A stretch of 64,000 bases of DNA from Pyropia yezoensis (GCA_009829735.1 CM020619.1:7306375-7370374); one strand, 5' to 3'; positions 10,601 to 21,409 are shown, counted from the first letter of the stretch. Numbers and translations: made by a program. The notes: a model not told the origin generated them from the letters alone.

Positions 10601-11643
10601 CCAACGCCGCCACCCCGCCCACACCCTCCACCTCCGTTGCGGCCGCCAAGCCCACCACCCAGCCGGCATCGCCGACGCTGTTGTGGCCACCAACGCCGCC
10701 ACCCCGCCCACACCCTCCGGCACCGTTGCGGCCGCCAAGCCCGCCACCCCGCCGGCATCGCCGACGCTGTTGTGGCCGCCAACGCCGCCACCCCGCCCAC
10801 ACCTTCCACCTCCGTTGCGGCCGCCAAGCCCACCACCCCGCCGGCATCGCCGACGCTGTTGAGGCTGTCTACCCCGCCACCCCGCCGGCGTCGTCATGGC
10901 TGTCTACATCGGCAACGCCGCTATCACCCTCCAGCGCGGTTGGTGCCGCCAAGCCCACCACCCCGCCGGCATCGCCGACGCTGTTGTGGCCGCCAACGCC
11001 GCCACCCCGCTCACACCCTCCGGCTCCATTGCGGTCGCCAAGCCCACCACCCCGCCTGCATCGCCGACGCTGTTGTGGCCGCCAACGCCGCCACCCCGCC
11101 AACACTCTCCGGCTTCGTTGCGGCCGCCAAGCCCACCACCCCGCCGGCATCGCCGACGCTGTTGTGGCCGCCAACGCCACCACCCCACCCACACCCTCCG
11201 GCTCCGTTGCGGCCGCCAAGCCCGCCACCCCGCCGGCATCGCCGACGCTGTTGTGGCCACCAACGCCACCACCCCGCCCATACCCTCCGGCACCGTTGCG
11301 GCCGCCAAGCCCGCCACCCCGCCGGCATCGCCGACGCTGTTGTGGCCGCCAACGCCGCCACCCCGCCCACACCCTCCGGCACCGTTGCGGCCGCCAAGCC
11401 CACCACCCCGCCGGCATCGCCGACGCTGTTGTGGCCGCCAACGCCGCCACCCCGCCCACACCTTCCACCTCCGTTGCGGCCGCCAAGCCCACCACCCCGC
11501 CGGCATCGCCGACGCTGTTGAGGCTGTCTACCCCGCCACCCCGCCGGCGTCGTCATGGCTGTCTACATCGGCAACGCCGCTATCACCCTCCGGCGCGGTT
11601 GGTGCCGCCGACCCCACCACCCCGCCGACATCGCCGACGCTGT
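7655..11643. repeat. 89-bp tandem array, about 44 copies
   Basis: The unit starts TTGTGGCCGCCAACGCCGCC and ends GCATCGCCGACGCTG; unit starts at 7741 and 7830 give the exact 89-bp period. Copies are nearly identical, with recurring variants at the same sites (for example GAGGCTGTCTACC in place of GTGGCCGCCAACG) shuffled along the array. Two copies carry a 36-bp insertion with GTCGTCATGGCTGTCTAC (10861 and 11520), 659 bp apart, showing a block duplication of about seven units. Since 89 is not a multiple of 3, translation cycles through all frames; long ORFs on both strands here are by-products of the missing stops. The right edge decays into the 5' flank of the SET gene. Confidence 0.97.
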
Positions 11644-11777
11644 TGCTGCGGCCTACAGCTGTTGCGCCACCCACATTACTGCCGCGCTTGCAGCCGCCTA
11701 TCTTCGCCACGCCACCCGCGTCACCGGCGCCATTGCGGCCACCTACGTCCACCACGCGGCCCACATTTTCGCTTACC

Positions 11778-12599
11778 ATGCCTTTAACCACTCTGGAATG
11801 GGAGCCGCTGGAGGGCATGCCGCCCTACACGCGGCTGTCGTCTGCCGTGGTGAAGGAGTTCTATGACATGTGTGACATGCCAAAGGCGGTTGAGGGCCAC
11901 GATCTCTACCGTCTTCCCCTGCACAAGTGGCCGGTTGAAGCGGTTGACTTGCTTCAGGATCAGGTGCGGGTCCTCGGTGAGATTGGGCAGTCCCGGCTGC
12001 TGGAGGCGGACGCGGAGGCGAGCGGAACGGTGGTGATGCCGTCCTCTGTCCCTGGTGCGGGGCTGGGAGTTTTTGCTACGCGCGAGTTGGCCGTCGACCA
12101 GCACATCCTTCCATTCTTTGGGCAGCTCGTTTATCACGACCTGCAAGTGCCCGCGCGCTCTTCTCGCGTGCGCTCGTACGAGCAAATCTACGGGGCTGAC
12201 GTGCTCCGCCCGTCCCTGACCACCACGGCACGCAACTGGATGCTCACTGGGCTGCAACTGCGGACCAGTACCTCCATGTGGCAGTCTGTCGCGAGCTCGA
12301 CACAGGCGGCCATGGTGCCGACTGCTGTTGTGCACCAACTGGGCCGCAATACCGAGCGGTACGGGCGCCCTGTGTGGATCGTCCCGTCGGACATCTGCGC
12401 TGGTGGTCGAGTGAACGACCCCCGGCCTCATTTGACGGCCAACGTCAAGTACGTGCAGCGCTTTGACCCGGTTTTCTTCCGTGACCAGCTCGTTATGGAG
12501 AGGTGTGGGTTCCCACAAGTCAAGCGCACTATCCATCCGGGGGAAGAGCTGGTGGCGAAGTACGGGCGACGCTATCCGTTGCAAGCGGGCCTTGCTTAG
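11778..12599 (+). CDS. SET-domain-like protein
   Basis: 273 residues from the first ATG after the array; the frame is open far upstream through the repeats, so a longer N-terminus cannot be excluded. SET-like landmarks are a GAGLGVFATREL stretch (from residue about 93) followed by FFGQLVYHD, a GRVNDPRPHLTANVKY stretch resembling the substrate/cofactor knot, and a late IHPGEELVAKYGRRY motif. SET proteins transfer methyl groups from S-adenosylmethionine to lysines of histones or other proteins. The usual NHSC motif is replaced by a VNDP form, as in some divergent plant and algal SET proteins. The promoter would have to lie in or next to the 89-bp array. Confidence 0.7.
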   Translation: MPLTTLEWEPLEGMPPYTRLSSAVVKEFYDMCDMPKAVEGHDLYRLPLHKWPVEAVDLLQDQVRVLGEIGQSRLLEADAEASGTVVMPSSVPGAGLGVFATRELAVDQHILPFFGQLVYHDLQVPARSSRVRSYEQIYGADVLRPSLTTTARNWMLTGLQLRTSTSMWQSVASSTQAAMVPTAVVHQLGRNTERYGRPVWIVPSDICAGGRVNDPRPHLTANVKYVQRFDPVFFRDQLVMERCGFPQVKRTIHPGEELVAKYGRRYPLQAGLA

Positions 12600-13640
12600 T
12601 CCATTCGGCGGCGGGCGGGTGCTATTCTGCAGAGAACGGCGGAGGGCGGTCGATGGGGGGGGGCGTAGTGGGGCTGAGGGTGTGGGGGGGGGGGGGGGGG
12701 GGGGGGAGGGTGGAAGGGAAGGGGGGGCCGTGAAGTTGGTCTCTTGGGAAGAGGCAGCGGGACGTGTAGTTGTCTGCGTATGTGAAAGCTGTAGTGTTGC
12801 TTGATCAATAACAGTGCACAAGAGTGTTATCAAAGGCCGTTTTTCACAATAGCATGATTGCCCGCCTTATGACCGCCTTCCCTCAACCACCGACACCTTT
12901 CTTTGTAGGCGCACGTTGTACATGCATTTGACATGTTGGAAGCCTCCTCCGCTGCCCTTCTCATACGATGGCGGCGAGACGATGGTTGTTGCACTCCCGG
13001 GGTGGTATCTGCGACCACGGCGGCGGCGGGACGGTGGCCGGGAAGGGGGAGCAGGAGGGGCCGGTGGAGGTGTCAATGGAGAGGGCGGTGCAGGTGCCGT
13101 CCAGATCCCAGTGAGGTCGACGCCGCGCGCGTCGGCTGCTGCTACCCATTCGGGAATGAGGTCCGATAGCACCGTGGATGCCATCATGGCGAGTGCCATC
13201 GTTTCGGAGTAGACCGTCACGGTAGCTGGCGCGGTAGCCCCCGCCGTTGCCTCCGTTGCAGCCACGCTAGTCGTTGTCGGGACTGTCGCCGCCGCCGCCG
13301 CCGCCGCCTCAGTAGCACCCACGCCAGTAGCGGGAGTAGGGACTGCCGCCGCCGCCGCCGCCGCCTCCGTAGTTTCGAAGGAAGTGGCGACCATATTGGC
13401 AGCGGATCAGTAAGGTCCGGGGAGCAGTATGACAAAGTGAGCAGGCTGGTCGTGCGACGGAGTGCGTAGGCTGGTCGCTCCCCGGGACGATTGTCGAGGG
13501 AGCAGATCCCACCTGAGGCACGCACAGAGGCGAGGCCAGGCCAAGCCAGGGAGAATTCCGGCCAGTGGCTGTTGTGCTCCTGACAGTGCAAAATCGTCCA
13601 ATCACATTGTCTTCTGCTGGCGCGGTCTCACGATTCTGGA
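12600..13640. other. Intergenic, G tract and Ala-rich minus ORF of doubtful status
   Basis: A run of 23 G lies at 12684-12706. A minus-strand ORF with an ATG (13394-12867, 175 residues) is mostly Ala/Thr/Pro and rests on GCC triplet repeats near 13290-13370; a middle part reading LSDLIPEWVAAADARGVDLTG looks less repetitive. I cannot decide whether it is a gene. Confidence 0.3.
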
Positions 13641-13643
13641 ACT

Positions 13644-13860
13644 CTCCCGAGCTTCTCGGGAAGAGCGCGAGACAAAAGCCCGTCGAGCTCTCGGACGGCT
13701 GCCAAGCCTGCCCCGTCGAGGTCCCATCGAAATAGCGGTTTCGATGGGAACTCGACGGGCTGGAAACGCCCATCGAGGGCCTGTCTCGACGGGCCTCGAC
13801 GGGACCTCGATGGGTCGACGGGCCTCGACGGGCCTCGACGGGAACTCGATGGAGATTCAG
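13644..13860. repeat. Short minisatellite with CTCGA(C/T)GGG units and hairpins
   Basis: About a dozen copies of TCGACGGG or TCGATGGG in both orientations are packed between 13713 and 13855, with a core repeat of about 10 bp (CCTCGACGGG). An 11-bp perfect inverted repeat (13722-13732 with 13739-13749, 6-nt loop) and a 7-bp stem with 3-nt loop (13645-13661) lie in or next to it. Confidence 0.75.
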
Positions 13861-14015
13861 CGGCAACAGACGATCAGTCCCTTGCCGGCCAACCAGAGTC
13901 TACGAGACACCCCCTCATCGGTCGGCCGCTCCTCCTCCCGACATGCTGTCCGTCGTCACCCCCTGTCACGACTCCAGTCCTCCCCTCGGGAGGGTGTGCC
14001 CTTTACGGGTACATA

Positions 14016-14134
14016 TAGTGCGTCCCGTAAAAAGTGGACGTGCTCGTGTCGTGATCATGTCCAATATCGGCCACTGGACCAATCAAACCCACACTGCACG
14101 ACCCGTGCACGTCCACTTGTTGCGGGACGCACAA
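14016..14134 (+). mobile_element. 119-bp TA-flanked MITE, copy A
   Basis: Ends are TAGTGCGTCCCG and CGGGACGCACAA, inverted over about 26 bp, and the element is flanked by TA on both sides (14014-14015, 14135-14136). The inside holds GGCCACTGGACCAATCAAAC. The same element recurs three times at 21373-21697. TA target duplication and no coding capacity point to a non-autonomous Tc1/mariner-type element; the superfamily is inferred. Confidence 0.85.
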
Positions 14135-14139
14135 TAGTG

Positions 14140-15634
14140 TGGCGCCGCCCCCTGCTGCAGCGCTTATGGCCTTTGCGCTGCGGTGGATGCTCACTTCCGC
14201 CCCGCACCCTCCCGTTCCGCCGCTCCCCCACCCCAACCCATGCCCGTGTCGCGCAGAGGACGAAGCGTGGCAGAGTTGGACCATGAAGGCAGAGGCGGAC
14301 TGTCGCCGCCGCCAGCGCCTGGCGTAGCGGAGACGGGGCATTGCGTGCTGCGGCCCGCGTGAGGTGGGGCCCCTGAGACGCCACTTAGCTACAAGGCCTA
14401 GCACCCCGCGTTGGTTGGGTACACAGGAGGGGGAGCAGCGCACGCTGCCGCTGTCGCTGCCGCTGCCGCTGCCGCCGCGGCTCGTCGCTCAAGCCACCCG
14501 TCCCGCCACCAACTCCGTTGTGTGGCGGATCCACCAAGAGGTGCGGGGCGTGGCTGTGAAGGGGAGGGGAGGTAGGGCGCCAAAAGAATTTGGCGGCCGC
14601 GACAGTGGCTGCGGCCAACCCCCCCTCGCCCCGCACTGCCGGGAGCCCCCCCCCCCTCCCCCCCGCACTGCCGGGAGTCCCCCCCCCCCCCCCCCTCCTG
14701 CCGATGCCGCGCTCAGCGTAATGCTCAGAGTGCAACCATGATGGCACCACGTCATCAGCCCCGTGAGGTGGCAGCCGCCTGCCGGCCACCCGGCCTACCC
14801 TCCTGACTGCGTCCTTGTGGGGTGGCGTCCGCGATGTGATTCCCCCCCCCCCGCCTCTTGGGGTGGTGGCCCCCTCCTGGCGGTCCAGATCCGGTGGCGG
14901 CCGCTCGGTCACCCCCACGGGACCGTCCCTGGCGGGGCACACCCCGCAACGGGAGCGTGCCTCTGCAACAGTCGTCGTTCCCTTGCACGCCACACTCCTC
15001 AATCCCCCCAGCGTCGACGGTTGGTAGGTACAGGGCGTGATAGCCGCTGCCAGAGCTCTTCGGCCAAGGCGGGGGGGGCGGGGGGGGGAGTGGAGGGGGG
15101 CGGGGTGAGACGCGGGTTCTTTCCAATTCCACTCCCCGCCGCAGACCGCCGCCACGCCAGGGCCGCTGCTGCCGTGGACCTCTCCTGTCGAGCCTGGTGC
15201 CGTTGGTGAGGGGTCTGCACGGGGTACGCTATATTCTTTTACAACCCCGCTCCCCCCTTTGTTGAGTTGTTGGGATGGCGGGAAGGAGACACAAATGTAC
15301 GCCGACCCGGCGAATCGCGTGGGCGCTGACGGCCAGGTGTTTGCTCGAGAAGGGGGAACAGCAGGCGTTTGGCCGTCGAGGGGTGGTTTGGGGGGGGGGG
15401 GGGGGGGGGGGGCGGCGGGAGTGGAAAGGTGTTGGCCTCAAATTTGGTCACGGTCCGCACTCACGCCGCCCGTCCCACCACCAATCCCCCACACAACATG
15501 CGCCCGCGCCTCTTCATCCCGCCCCACTTGCCCCTCCTGGTTTCCTCTACAGCCTTGCAGGAGCCTGGCGCCGTAGCCGACACGGCGCGGAGAACGCGTC
15601 TCTGTGGCCTTGCCGCACGAAGCCCGCACCCCCG

Positions 15635-15665
<31 letters not shown>

Positions 15666-17514
15666 CGGCTCGAGGTGCGGGGCGCCAATAATGTCGCGTG
15701 CCGCCGCCTGCGTGGCGTTCCGGTTTTGGCGCAGAGTCGCCACCGTCCCGGCGGGGAGCGGGAAACAGGCCACGCCAGGGCCTGTCTGCCCGGCAAGCGA
15801 CTCCTCAGTCCTGGCTCTTGGGAGGGGGGGGGGAGGGGGGGGGGGGGGGGGGGAAAGCGCACACCAGCAGCCGACGGGACGCATAGTGGTGGCTACAAGA
15901 GGGAAAGAGGGTTGCGCCCGCCGCAGCGACAGCCGCCGGCTGCAGCCGGTGCCGCCCGTCCCTTGTGGCTGCCATCCGCCCGATGCTTGCCGCTGGGGGC
16001 GGCCCTCGGCGGCAGCTTTGCCGCTTCCCCACGGCGTGCTTCTCAACCGCCAGCTCGGTCCAAGGGGGTGGGGGGGTGCAGCGCCCTCAGCCCCTCAGAC
16101 ATCATGAGTGGCGTGATTGCGGCCAGTCGGCAGAGAGACAGCTGGCCACTGCAGGTGGTACCCGGCGCTGGAGGGGGTGCCTGGGAAGCGATCCCCGCTT
16201 CCCACTCTTGCGGGCACTGTCTACTGCATAGGGGGAGGTCCCGCTGCCATGGCTGACAATCCCTGGTCTTTCAAGCCCCACCAGTTCCGCGACGTCTTCT
16301 GGGACGAGGGGGGGTGGGTCGTCTGGGGAGGCTGGCCGGGGAAACAGACTCCAATTTCGGGGGGGGAGGCGGGAGGGGGCAAGGCTCGTGGGATGGCCCT
16401 GGCCCACCCCACCAAGAGCGCGACAGCCCCCCTCCCCCCAGGGCCCTGGCCCATCCACCCACCCCCCAGCAAAGCGGGCTGGCCTCCCGCCGCTGCCTCC
16501 ACGCCGCCAATTGCCCGCGCCCCCCCCCCCCCCCCCCCTCAACGACGCGCGCCCGGCTGGCTGCCACGGCCAGCACCCTTTCAACGCCCGAGTAGGCGAG
16601 GCGCCCCCGCCCTCATGTAGGCGTTTGCGAGCCGGCGCGGGCCGGCGGGCCAGCCGCGTGACGGGCGGGCGGCCAGCCGGCGCGGGCGGGCCAGCAAAAG
16701 AGGGACGCGGCCAGCAGGCGGCGGTCGGCCAGCAGTGGCGCGGGCGAGTGCCGGCGCCACACCCCTCACTTACAACCGAGGCGGCACTCACAGGGGATGT
16801 GACGACGCCGCCAATGGCGCCCGCCGCTGACAAGGGCGCCCACCAATGCGTGGGGAGGGCGGGGAGACGAGCGTGCCTCACGGCCCTTGCATGCGCTGCC
16901 GCGCACATCCCGCAGCCGTCCCCACTCTCCACTGGTGGGCCGTTGGCTGTGCGGGGCCCCTGGCTTGGGTCGAGGGAAAGGGCGTCGGAGGAAGCGGGAG
17001 ACGGCGTTGCCGCGGTCGTCGGCTCCTCTCCCACCTAACCTGGTGTGGCGCCCCGTGAGCCACCTCCACTGCTATCCGAGGGCGGCGGAAGGGGGGAGAG
17101 CCCTACTGCTTTGACCGTCACGGGTCACCGGGGGGTGGGGGGCCCGCCACAGCGTCTGTCCTCGGGGCAGGGTACGCGTACCCGCCCAGACGGGGTCACG
17201 CGCGTTGGGGGGGCTCCCACGTGACACAGGGGGAGGAGAAGCGGGGGAATGCCGACGAGAGCGTCAGTCCACTACCACCGCGGGGGGCGGCAGGGGGTTG
17301 AGGGGCAAGGGGGGGGTGCCCGGTGACGACAGTCAGTCGCGGGTGCGCAGGTGGTGGGGGGGGAGGGGGGGACAGATGCCGGTTGCCCAGCAGGAGGTCA
17401 ACGCTTCCAGTGCCTCGACCGCCGTCGCCACCGCACCGACCGCCAAGCGCACCGATCGCATCGGAGAGCACGACGCACTTCACGACGGTGACGGCAGCAA
17501 CCGCAGCAGAAGCA

Positions 17515-17550
<36 letters not shown>

Positions 17551-17600
17551 TAGCAGCAGCAGCAGCAGGTAACCACTGCAGCAACAGCGGCGCAGTGGGC
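14140..17600. other. GC-rich stretch without a supported gene, many G/C tracts
   Basis: Many overlapping ORFs exist on both strands, but none shows a recognisable domain and they follow base composition. Long homopolymers stand out: C17 at 14679-14695, G23 at 15390-15412, C29 at 15635-15663, G19 at 15835-15853, C19 at 16520-16538. Between 16620 and 16740 the motif GGCCAGC recurs about seven times. A CAG run of 11 units lies at 17517-17549 just before the next gene. A spliced gene broken by tract-length errors could be hidden here. Confidence 0.4.
17517..17549 (+). repeat. CAG trinucleotide repeat, 11 units
   Basis: Pure CAG x11, followed after GTAG by five further CAG units. It lies 53 bp upstream of the next start codon, so it is in the 5' UTR or in an unrecognised upstream exon. 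Confidence 0.9.
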
Positions 17601-17601
17601 A

Positions 17602-20600
17602 ATGGACGCCCCCGTGTTGAGCGTTGGCCCTTCCCCTACCCCTCCCCCCGGGCATCCACTCCCATTGAGCGGCCGTCCATCCCCCCACACGTACCCGCAC
17701 CTGCCGCCACCCCCACAGGGGGTTACCGAGCCGTTCCCGTACGCCGCAGCCGCATCGTCCTACGCCGGCTCATCGGCAGAAGATGGGGGGGGCAGCGCCG
17801 CCTCTGCGCCGCAGCGGCCGTCGCTGCCACCAGCGACGCCGTCGCCGCTGCCCCTGGCGGGCACCGCCTACCACACTGCCCCGACACGGCGGCCCCCACC
17901 AACCGGCGGGGGAGCGGGGGCATCCCCGCGAGACACGGAGCCGCCAATACCGTCGCCACACCCGGGCGCCCTGTCCCCCCCACCGTCGGTCGGGGCGCAT
18001 GCGAATGGCCACCCAGTCCACGCTGGGACCGAGTCGCGGCGCTTTGAGCCGTGGTACACGCACCCTATGCACCGGCAGGAGCGACAGGCGGGGTGGGACG
18101 CCCATGTCAGGCCACCCCAACTGCAAGCGGCGGGCGGACACCACGGCGGGTGGGCAGCAGCAGACCGGCACGTCGGCGGCCGCGGCAGCGGCAGCGGCTA
18201 CACGGCGGTGCCAGGCCTCGCCGGCCACGGGCCGATGTCTCACCCCGCGGCCTATGTGTCGCAGGGTACACCACTGGCCGCCGTCGTCGGGAGCGAGCGG
18301 CGTGGAGAGGGTTATGGCCACGAGGGGGACCCCTACGGAGGGGGCGGGGTCATCCACCCCCCAGGCAGCAGCGGCGGCTGGGCCGCCACCCAACACCAAG
18401 TGACCGAAACGACAGAAGCCGCCCGATGGCAAGCCAATGTGGGACGTGTGGGACGTGGTAGCGGTGCCGGCGGCGGCATTGGCGGGGGCGTCGACAACAA
18501 CGATGGGCGGTGGCCTTGCGGGGGCGACGGCGGCAGCGGCCGCGACTGTGGTGGCCGCTGCGCGGGGTGTCCAGAAGTGGCCGCCGCCGTCATGGCCTTG
18601 CGGTTAGAAGTGGAGGCGGCCCGTGCGGACGCGGCAAAGGCGATGGGCACCGCAGCGGTCGCGGCCGCCGAGGCGGCAGCGTGTCACGGCGAGGCCGAGG
18701 CGTTACGGGCCGCCATGATGGCCGAGGTGCAGGAGCTTCACGGGGCGCTGCGAGAGCTCGCGAGCCGCGTCTTGAGAGGGGAAAACGAGGGGATGGCAGC
18801 TGCCCAAGTCCATCTCTCGGGAACGTCTGCGTCGGGAGGGCGGGCTTCGCCGCCCGGTTGGCAAGGAAGGGACCCGGAGAACCCTGCGTTGATAACGATT
18901 GATGAGTACCCCCTCCAGATGAGCCGATGGGTGGCTAGGGAGTCACTGGGACACCCCGCGCCGGTGCCCCATCCGCGGGGCACACCGTCAAGACAGCTTG
19001 TTCTCAACGACAGGGACTGGCCGCAGCCGCCCGCACGCGCCACCCCTACGGTCCGCGACAAGGGCGGCAAGGGTTGCGGCGGCGGCGGCGGCGGCGACCT
19101 AGCAGTCGCCGACGCCGGCCCCCTACCCTTGGCGTCCGCCCCAACCGAGGTGGCCGCGTCGGCGCCCGCCGGCACCCACGCAGACGTAGTCTTGGAGACG
19201 GCCCAGTTCCTCATTGGCCTCGGCGCGGGGCCGCGGCGGGGGCAAGGGGCACCCGGCGTCAAGGCCAGCAGGCCCGAGGACAGTACGGACAGAGGGCAGC
19301 CGCAACGGCTGTCGGAACGAGGCAGTGGCGGTGGCAGTACCGGCGCGGAGCTGCCACCCACCCTCCTGCCGCCACTACCACAGGCTCAGGCGGTGGGCGC
19401 CCGTCAAGGAGCGGCACGTCCCCCCCATGTCGCCGCCTCTGCCGCAGCCGCTACCACCCCCGCTCCCACCCGGGCCGGCCGCAGCGCGGCAACACGGCAG
19501 GGTGCGACTGTATGGGGAGCGTTCGTGGGCGCCCCGCCGCCGCCACAAGCGGCCGGCGGTAGCAGCGATCGTGGCGGCGCCAGGGCTGGCCGTGGCGCCC
19601 GCCCGCCCGCGTCGCGGGCGGCTAAACGGCCGCCCCCCTCCACTGCCACCCCCCCCCGCTCAGGTGGCGCCGGCGCACCGCGCGCCCCGAGGCCGGTTGG
19701 GCAGCGATCTCTCAAGGTGCCTCGCACTAGCTACAGGTCCGTCGGGCCGACGACGCATGAGCCACTGCGGGCCACCAACGGCGGAATGTACACGCGCGTG
19801 AGGGGTAGAGAAGGGGGGGAGGCGGCGGCGTGTGGCGGCAGTGGCGGCGGCGGCGGGGACCGCAGCGTTGGCGGCAGCGGCGGTGGCCGCAGCGTCGGCA
19901 ACGGCGAGGGCCACGGCAGTAACGGTCGTGTCGGCGCGGCAGGAAAGACGACTGGGGCGAGCGGGGACGCCGCGGGAGCGCCCCCTCTGGCCAGCCGACG
20001 CGCAGTCCCACCCGTAAAGGCTGCAGAAGGTGGCTCCCACTCGCGCTCCTCGTCAGTCCTGACCGCCAGCGCCTCTGCAGAAGGCCTGGATTCAGCCGCA
20101 ATGGGTGCATCGGCGCTCACGGACGACAATCAGCGGGTGAAGACAAAGGGGAAGGGGAAGGGCGGTGTCGCCAGCGGCTCTGGCGACGGCGTTAGCCGGT
20201 CAAGGCCAGCTTCGCGGCTGGTGTCAGCGGCTGCAGCGCCGCGCCGAGAACAACGCCGGCGGCCAACCAAGGCGCCGCTAGTGCCGCAAACGCGGTCGGC
20301 CGAGGACACACGCACCTCCTCACGCTCGAATGGTCGCGGGGTGGGGCGCAGCGGCGGTAGCGGCGGCCTTGACCCACTCCCCCCGCTGGAGGTCAACCCC
20401 CACTTGGACGCCGACGGGTGGGCGTCGACTGGTGGTGGCGAGGTAGAGATGGAGCTCGTCACGCCCACGGGGGCCGGTGGCAGTGGCCGAGGCAGAGACG
20501 AGAGGCAGCGGGAAGGGGGGCATGGCCGCACGCTAACAGGAAGCGTCCACAGCGGCGGCGACGGGGGCAACGACAAGGAAGATGAGGCGGCCGCAGGCGG

Positions 20601-21117
20601 TGACACCTGGTCATCACCCACTCGCGGCGCGCATAGCCAGAACGACATCCCACACAGCGATGGAGACGGCGACGACGACGGTCTCAGTGGCAGTGGCAGG
20701 AGCAGCCGCAGAAGCCGCGGCAGGGGCTGTCGGAGTGGCAGCCGCAGTGGCCCCGAAGGATATGGGGATAAGGAGGGAGACGTACATCTGGAAGGGTACG
20801 GGGACGACGACGGGGATGAAGCCGGGGACGGGGGCGACGACGGCGGAGCGCCACGGCCGCGCTACCCCCGCGAACGGGTCGGTGCCAGCGGTAACGCCGG
20901 GATCTGCGGTGAGCGTCGCCGCCGCGACAACTGGACGGACGACGAGAATGACGTATTCATCGAAATGGTCAACGCTCACCTGCATATGGAGGAGATGGAC
21001 CTCCGGCGGATGCTTGCTCGGCACTTCGCGCCCCGCCGGACGCACGAGCAATGCGCCAACCATCTGCGCATTTTGCGCAATACAGGCAAGCTGCCAAAGG
21101 GGAACCCCATTGTGTAA
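17602..21117 (+). CDS. Large low-complexity protein with C-terminal Myb/SANT-like domain
   Basis: 1171 residues from an ATG. Most of it is Gly/Ala/Pro/Ser-rich and probably disordered. Residues about 326-402 form an Ala/Glu/Arg-rich segment likely to be a coiled coil. At about 1106-1166 comes a compact domain: W1111 in DNWTDDENDVFIEMVNAHL, then a helix and a final RTHEQCANHLRILRNTGK, matching the Myb/SANT/trihelix pattern (W-T-x2-E, later RTxxQCxNHL). Such a domain usually binds DNA or histone tails, so a transcription or chromatin role is likely. Only the first tryptophan of the classical Myb set is kept. The N-terminal limit is uncertain because upstream frames are also open. Confidence 0.65.
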   Translation: MDAPVLSVGPSPTPPPGHPLPLSGRPSPHTYPHLPPPPQGVTEPFPYAAAASSYAGSSAEDGGGSAASAPQRPSLPPATPSPLPLAGTAYHTAPTRRPPPTGGGAGASPRDTEPPIPSPHPGALSPPPSVGAHANGHPVHAGTESRRFEPWYTHPMHRQERQAGWDAHVRPPQLQAAGGHHGGWAAADRHVGGRGSGSGYTAVPGLAGHGPMSHPAAYVSQGTPLAAVVGSERRGEGYGHEGDPYGGGGVIHPPGSSGGWAATQHQVTETTEAARWQANVGRVGRGSGAGGGIGGGVDNNDGRWPCGGDGGSGRDCGGRCAGCPEVAAAVMALRLEVEAARADAAKAMGTAAVAAAEAAACHGEAEALRAAMMAEVQELHGALRELASRVLRGENEGMAAAQVHLSGTSASGGRASPPGWQGRDPENPALITIDEYPLQMSRWVARESLGHPAPVPHPRGTPSRQLVLNDRDWPQPPARATPTVRDKGGKGCGGGGGGDLAVADAGPLPLASAPTEVAASAPAGTHADVVLETAQFLIGLGAGPRRGQGAPGVKASRPEDSTDRGQPQRLSERGSGGGSTGAELPPTLLPPLPQAQAVGARQGAARPPHVAASAAAATTPAPTRAGRSAATRQGATVWGAFVGAPPPPQAAGGSSDRGGARAGRGARPPASRAAKRPPPSTATPPRSGGAGAPRAPRPVGQRSLKVPRTSYRSVGPTTHEPLRATNGGMYTRVRGREGGEAAACGGSGGGGGDRSVGGSGGGRSVGNGEGHGSNGRVGAAGKTTGASGDAAGAPPLASRRAVPPVKAAEGGSHSRSSSVLTASASAEGLDSAAMGASALTDDNQRVKTKGKGKGGVASGSGDGVSRSRPASRLVSAAAAPRREQRRRPTKAPLVPQTRSAEDTRTSSRSNGRGVGRSGGSGGLDPLPPLEVNPHLDADGWASTGGGEVEMELVTPTGAGGSGRGRDERQREGGHGRTLTGSVHSGGDGGNDKEDEAAAGGDTWSSPTRGAHSQNDIPHSDGDGDDDGLSGSGRSSRRSRGRGCRSGSRSGPEGYGDKEGDVHLEGYGDDDGDEAGDGGDDGGAPRPRYPRERVGASGNAGICGERRRRDNWTDDENDVFIEMVNAHLHMEEMDLRRMLARHFAPRRTHEQCANHLRILRNTGKLPKGNPIV

Positions 21118-21372
21118 GAGCCAAAGAAAACCTCATTATGAGATAGCGGTGATGGTAAGGAGGGGGGTGAGGAAGAGGGGGAGGTAGGTGGGGGACGAGG
21201 CAGAAGGGTAAGTGGGGAGAGGCTGAAAGGAAGCAATCGCGAAGATGATGAGATTTCAATTAATTGCTCGCAATCAGATGAAGTCTGATTCAGGTATCAC
21301 AGTACACTTGTTAATTGAGCTGGTACACACATACTGTGAGGTACTGTACATTATATTATATTATAATATTGT
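21118..21372. other. AT-rich 3' flank of the Myb-like gene
   Basis: After the stop, composition changes to AT-rich, with an ATCAGA/TCTGAT inverted repeat near 21270-21290 and a run of TATTA units before the MITE cluster. A 3' UTR and polyadenylation region is likely, but no AATAAA is obvious. Confidence 0.4.
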
Positions 21373-21407
21373 GACCTGTGCACGTCCACTTTTTACGGGA
21401 CGCACAA
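21373..21407 (+). mobile_element. Solo right end of the TA-flanked MITE
   Basis: About 35 bp matching the right terminal repeat of the 119-bp element (GACCTGTGCACGTCC to CGCACAA). It shares its flanking TA (21408-21409) with the next copy, which lies in the opposite orientation, making a head-to-head junction CACAATATTGTG. Confidence 0.8.
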
Positions 21408-21409
21408 TA

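Noticed and set aside
7358..11787. Several very long ORFs on both strands with Pro/Arg/His or Gly/Arg/Trp repeats
   Set aside because: They are translations of the 89-bp array, which lacks stop codons in most frames; several overlap in different frames and none has an independent coding sign.
14385..15155. Ala/Arg/Gly-rich minus ORFs upstream of the Myb-like gene
   Set aside because: They are shadows of GC-rich DNA with homopolymer tracts; overlapping frames on the other strand are equally open.
16102..17034. 310-codon minus ORF
   Set aside because: No ATG at its start, low-complexity content, no domain.
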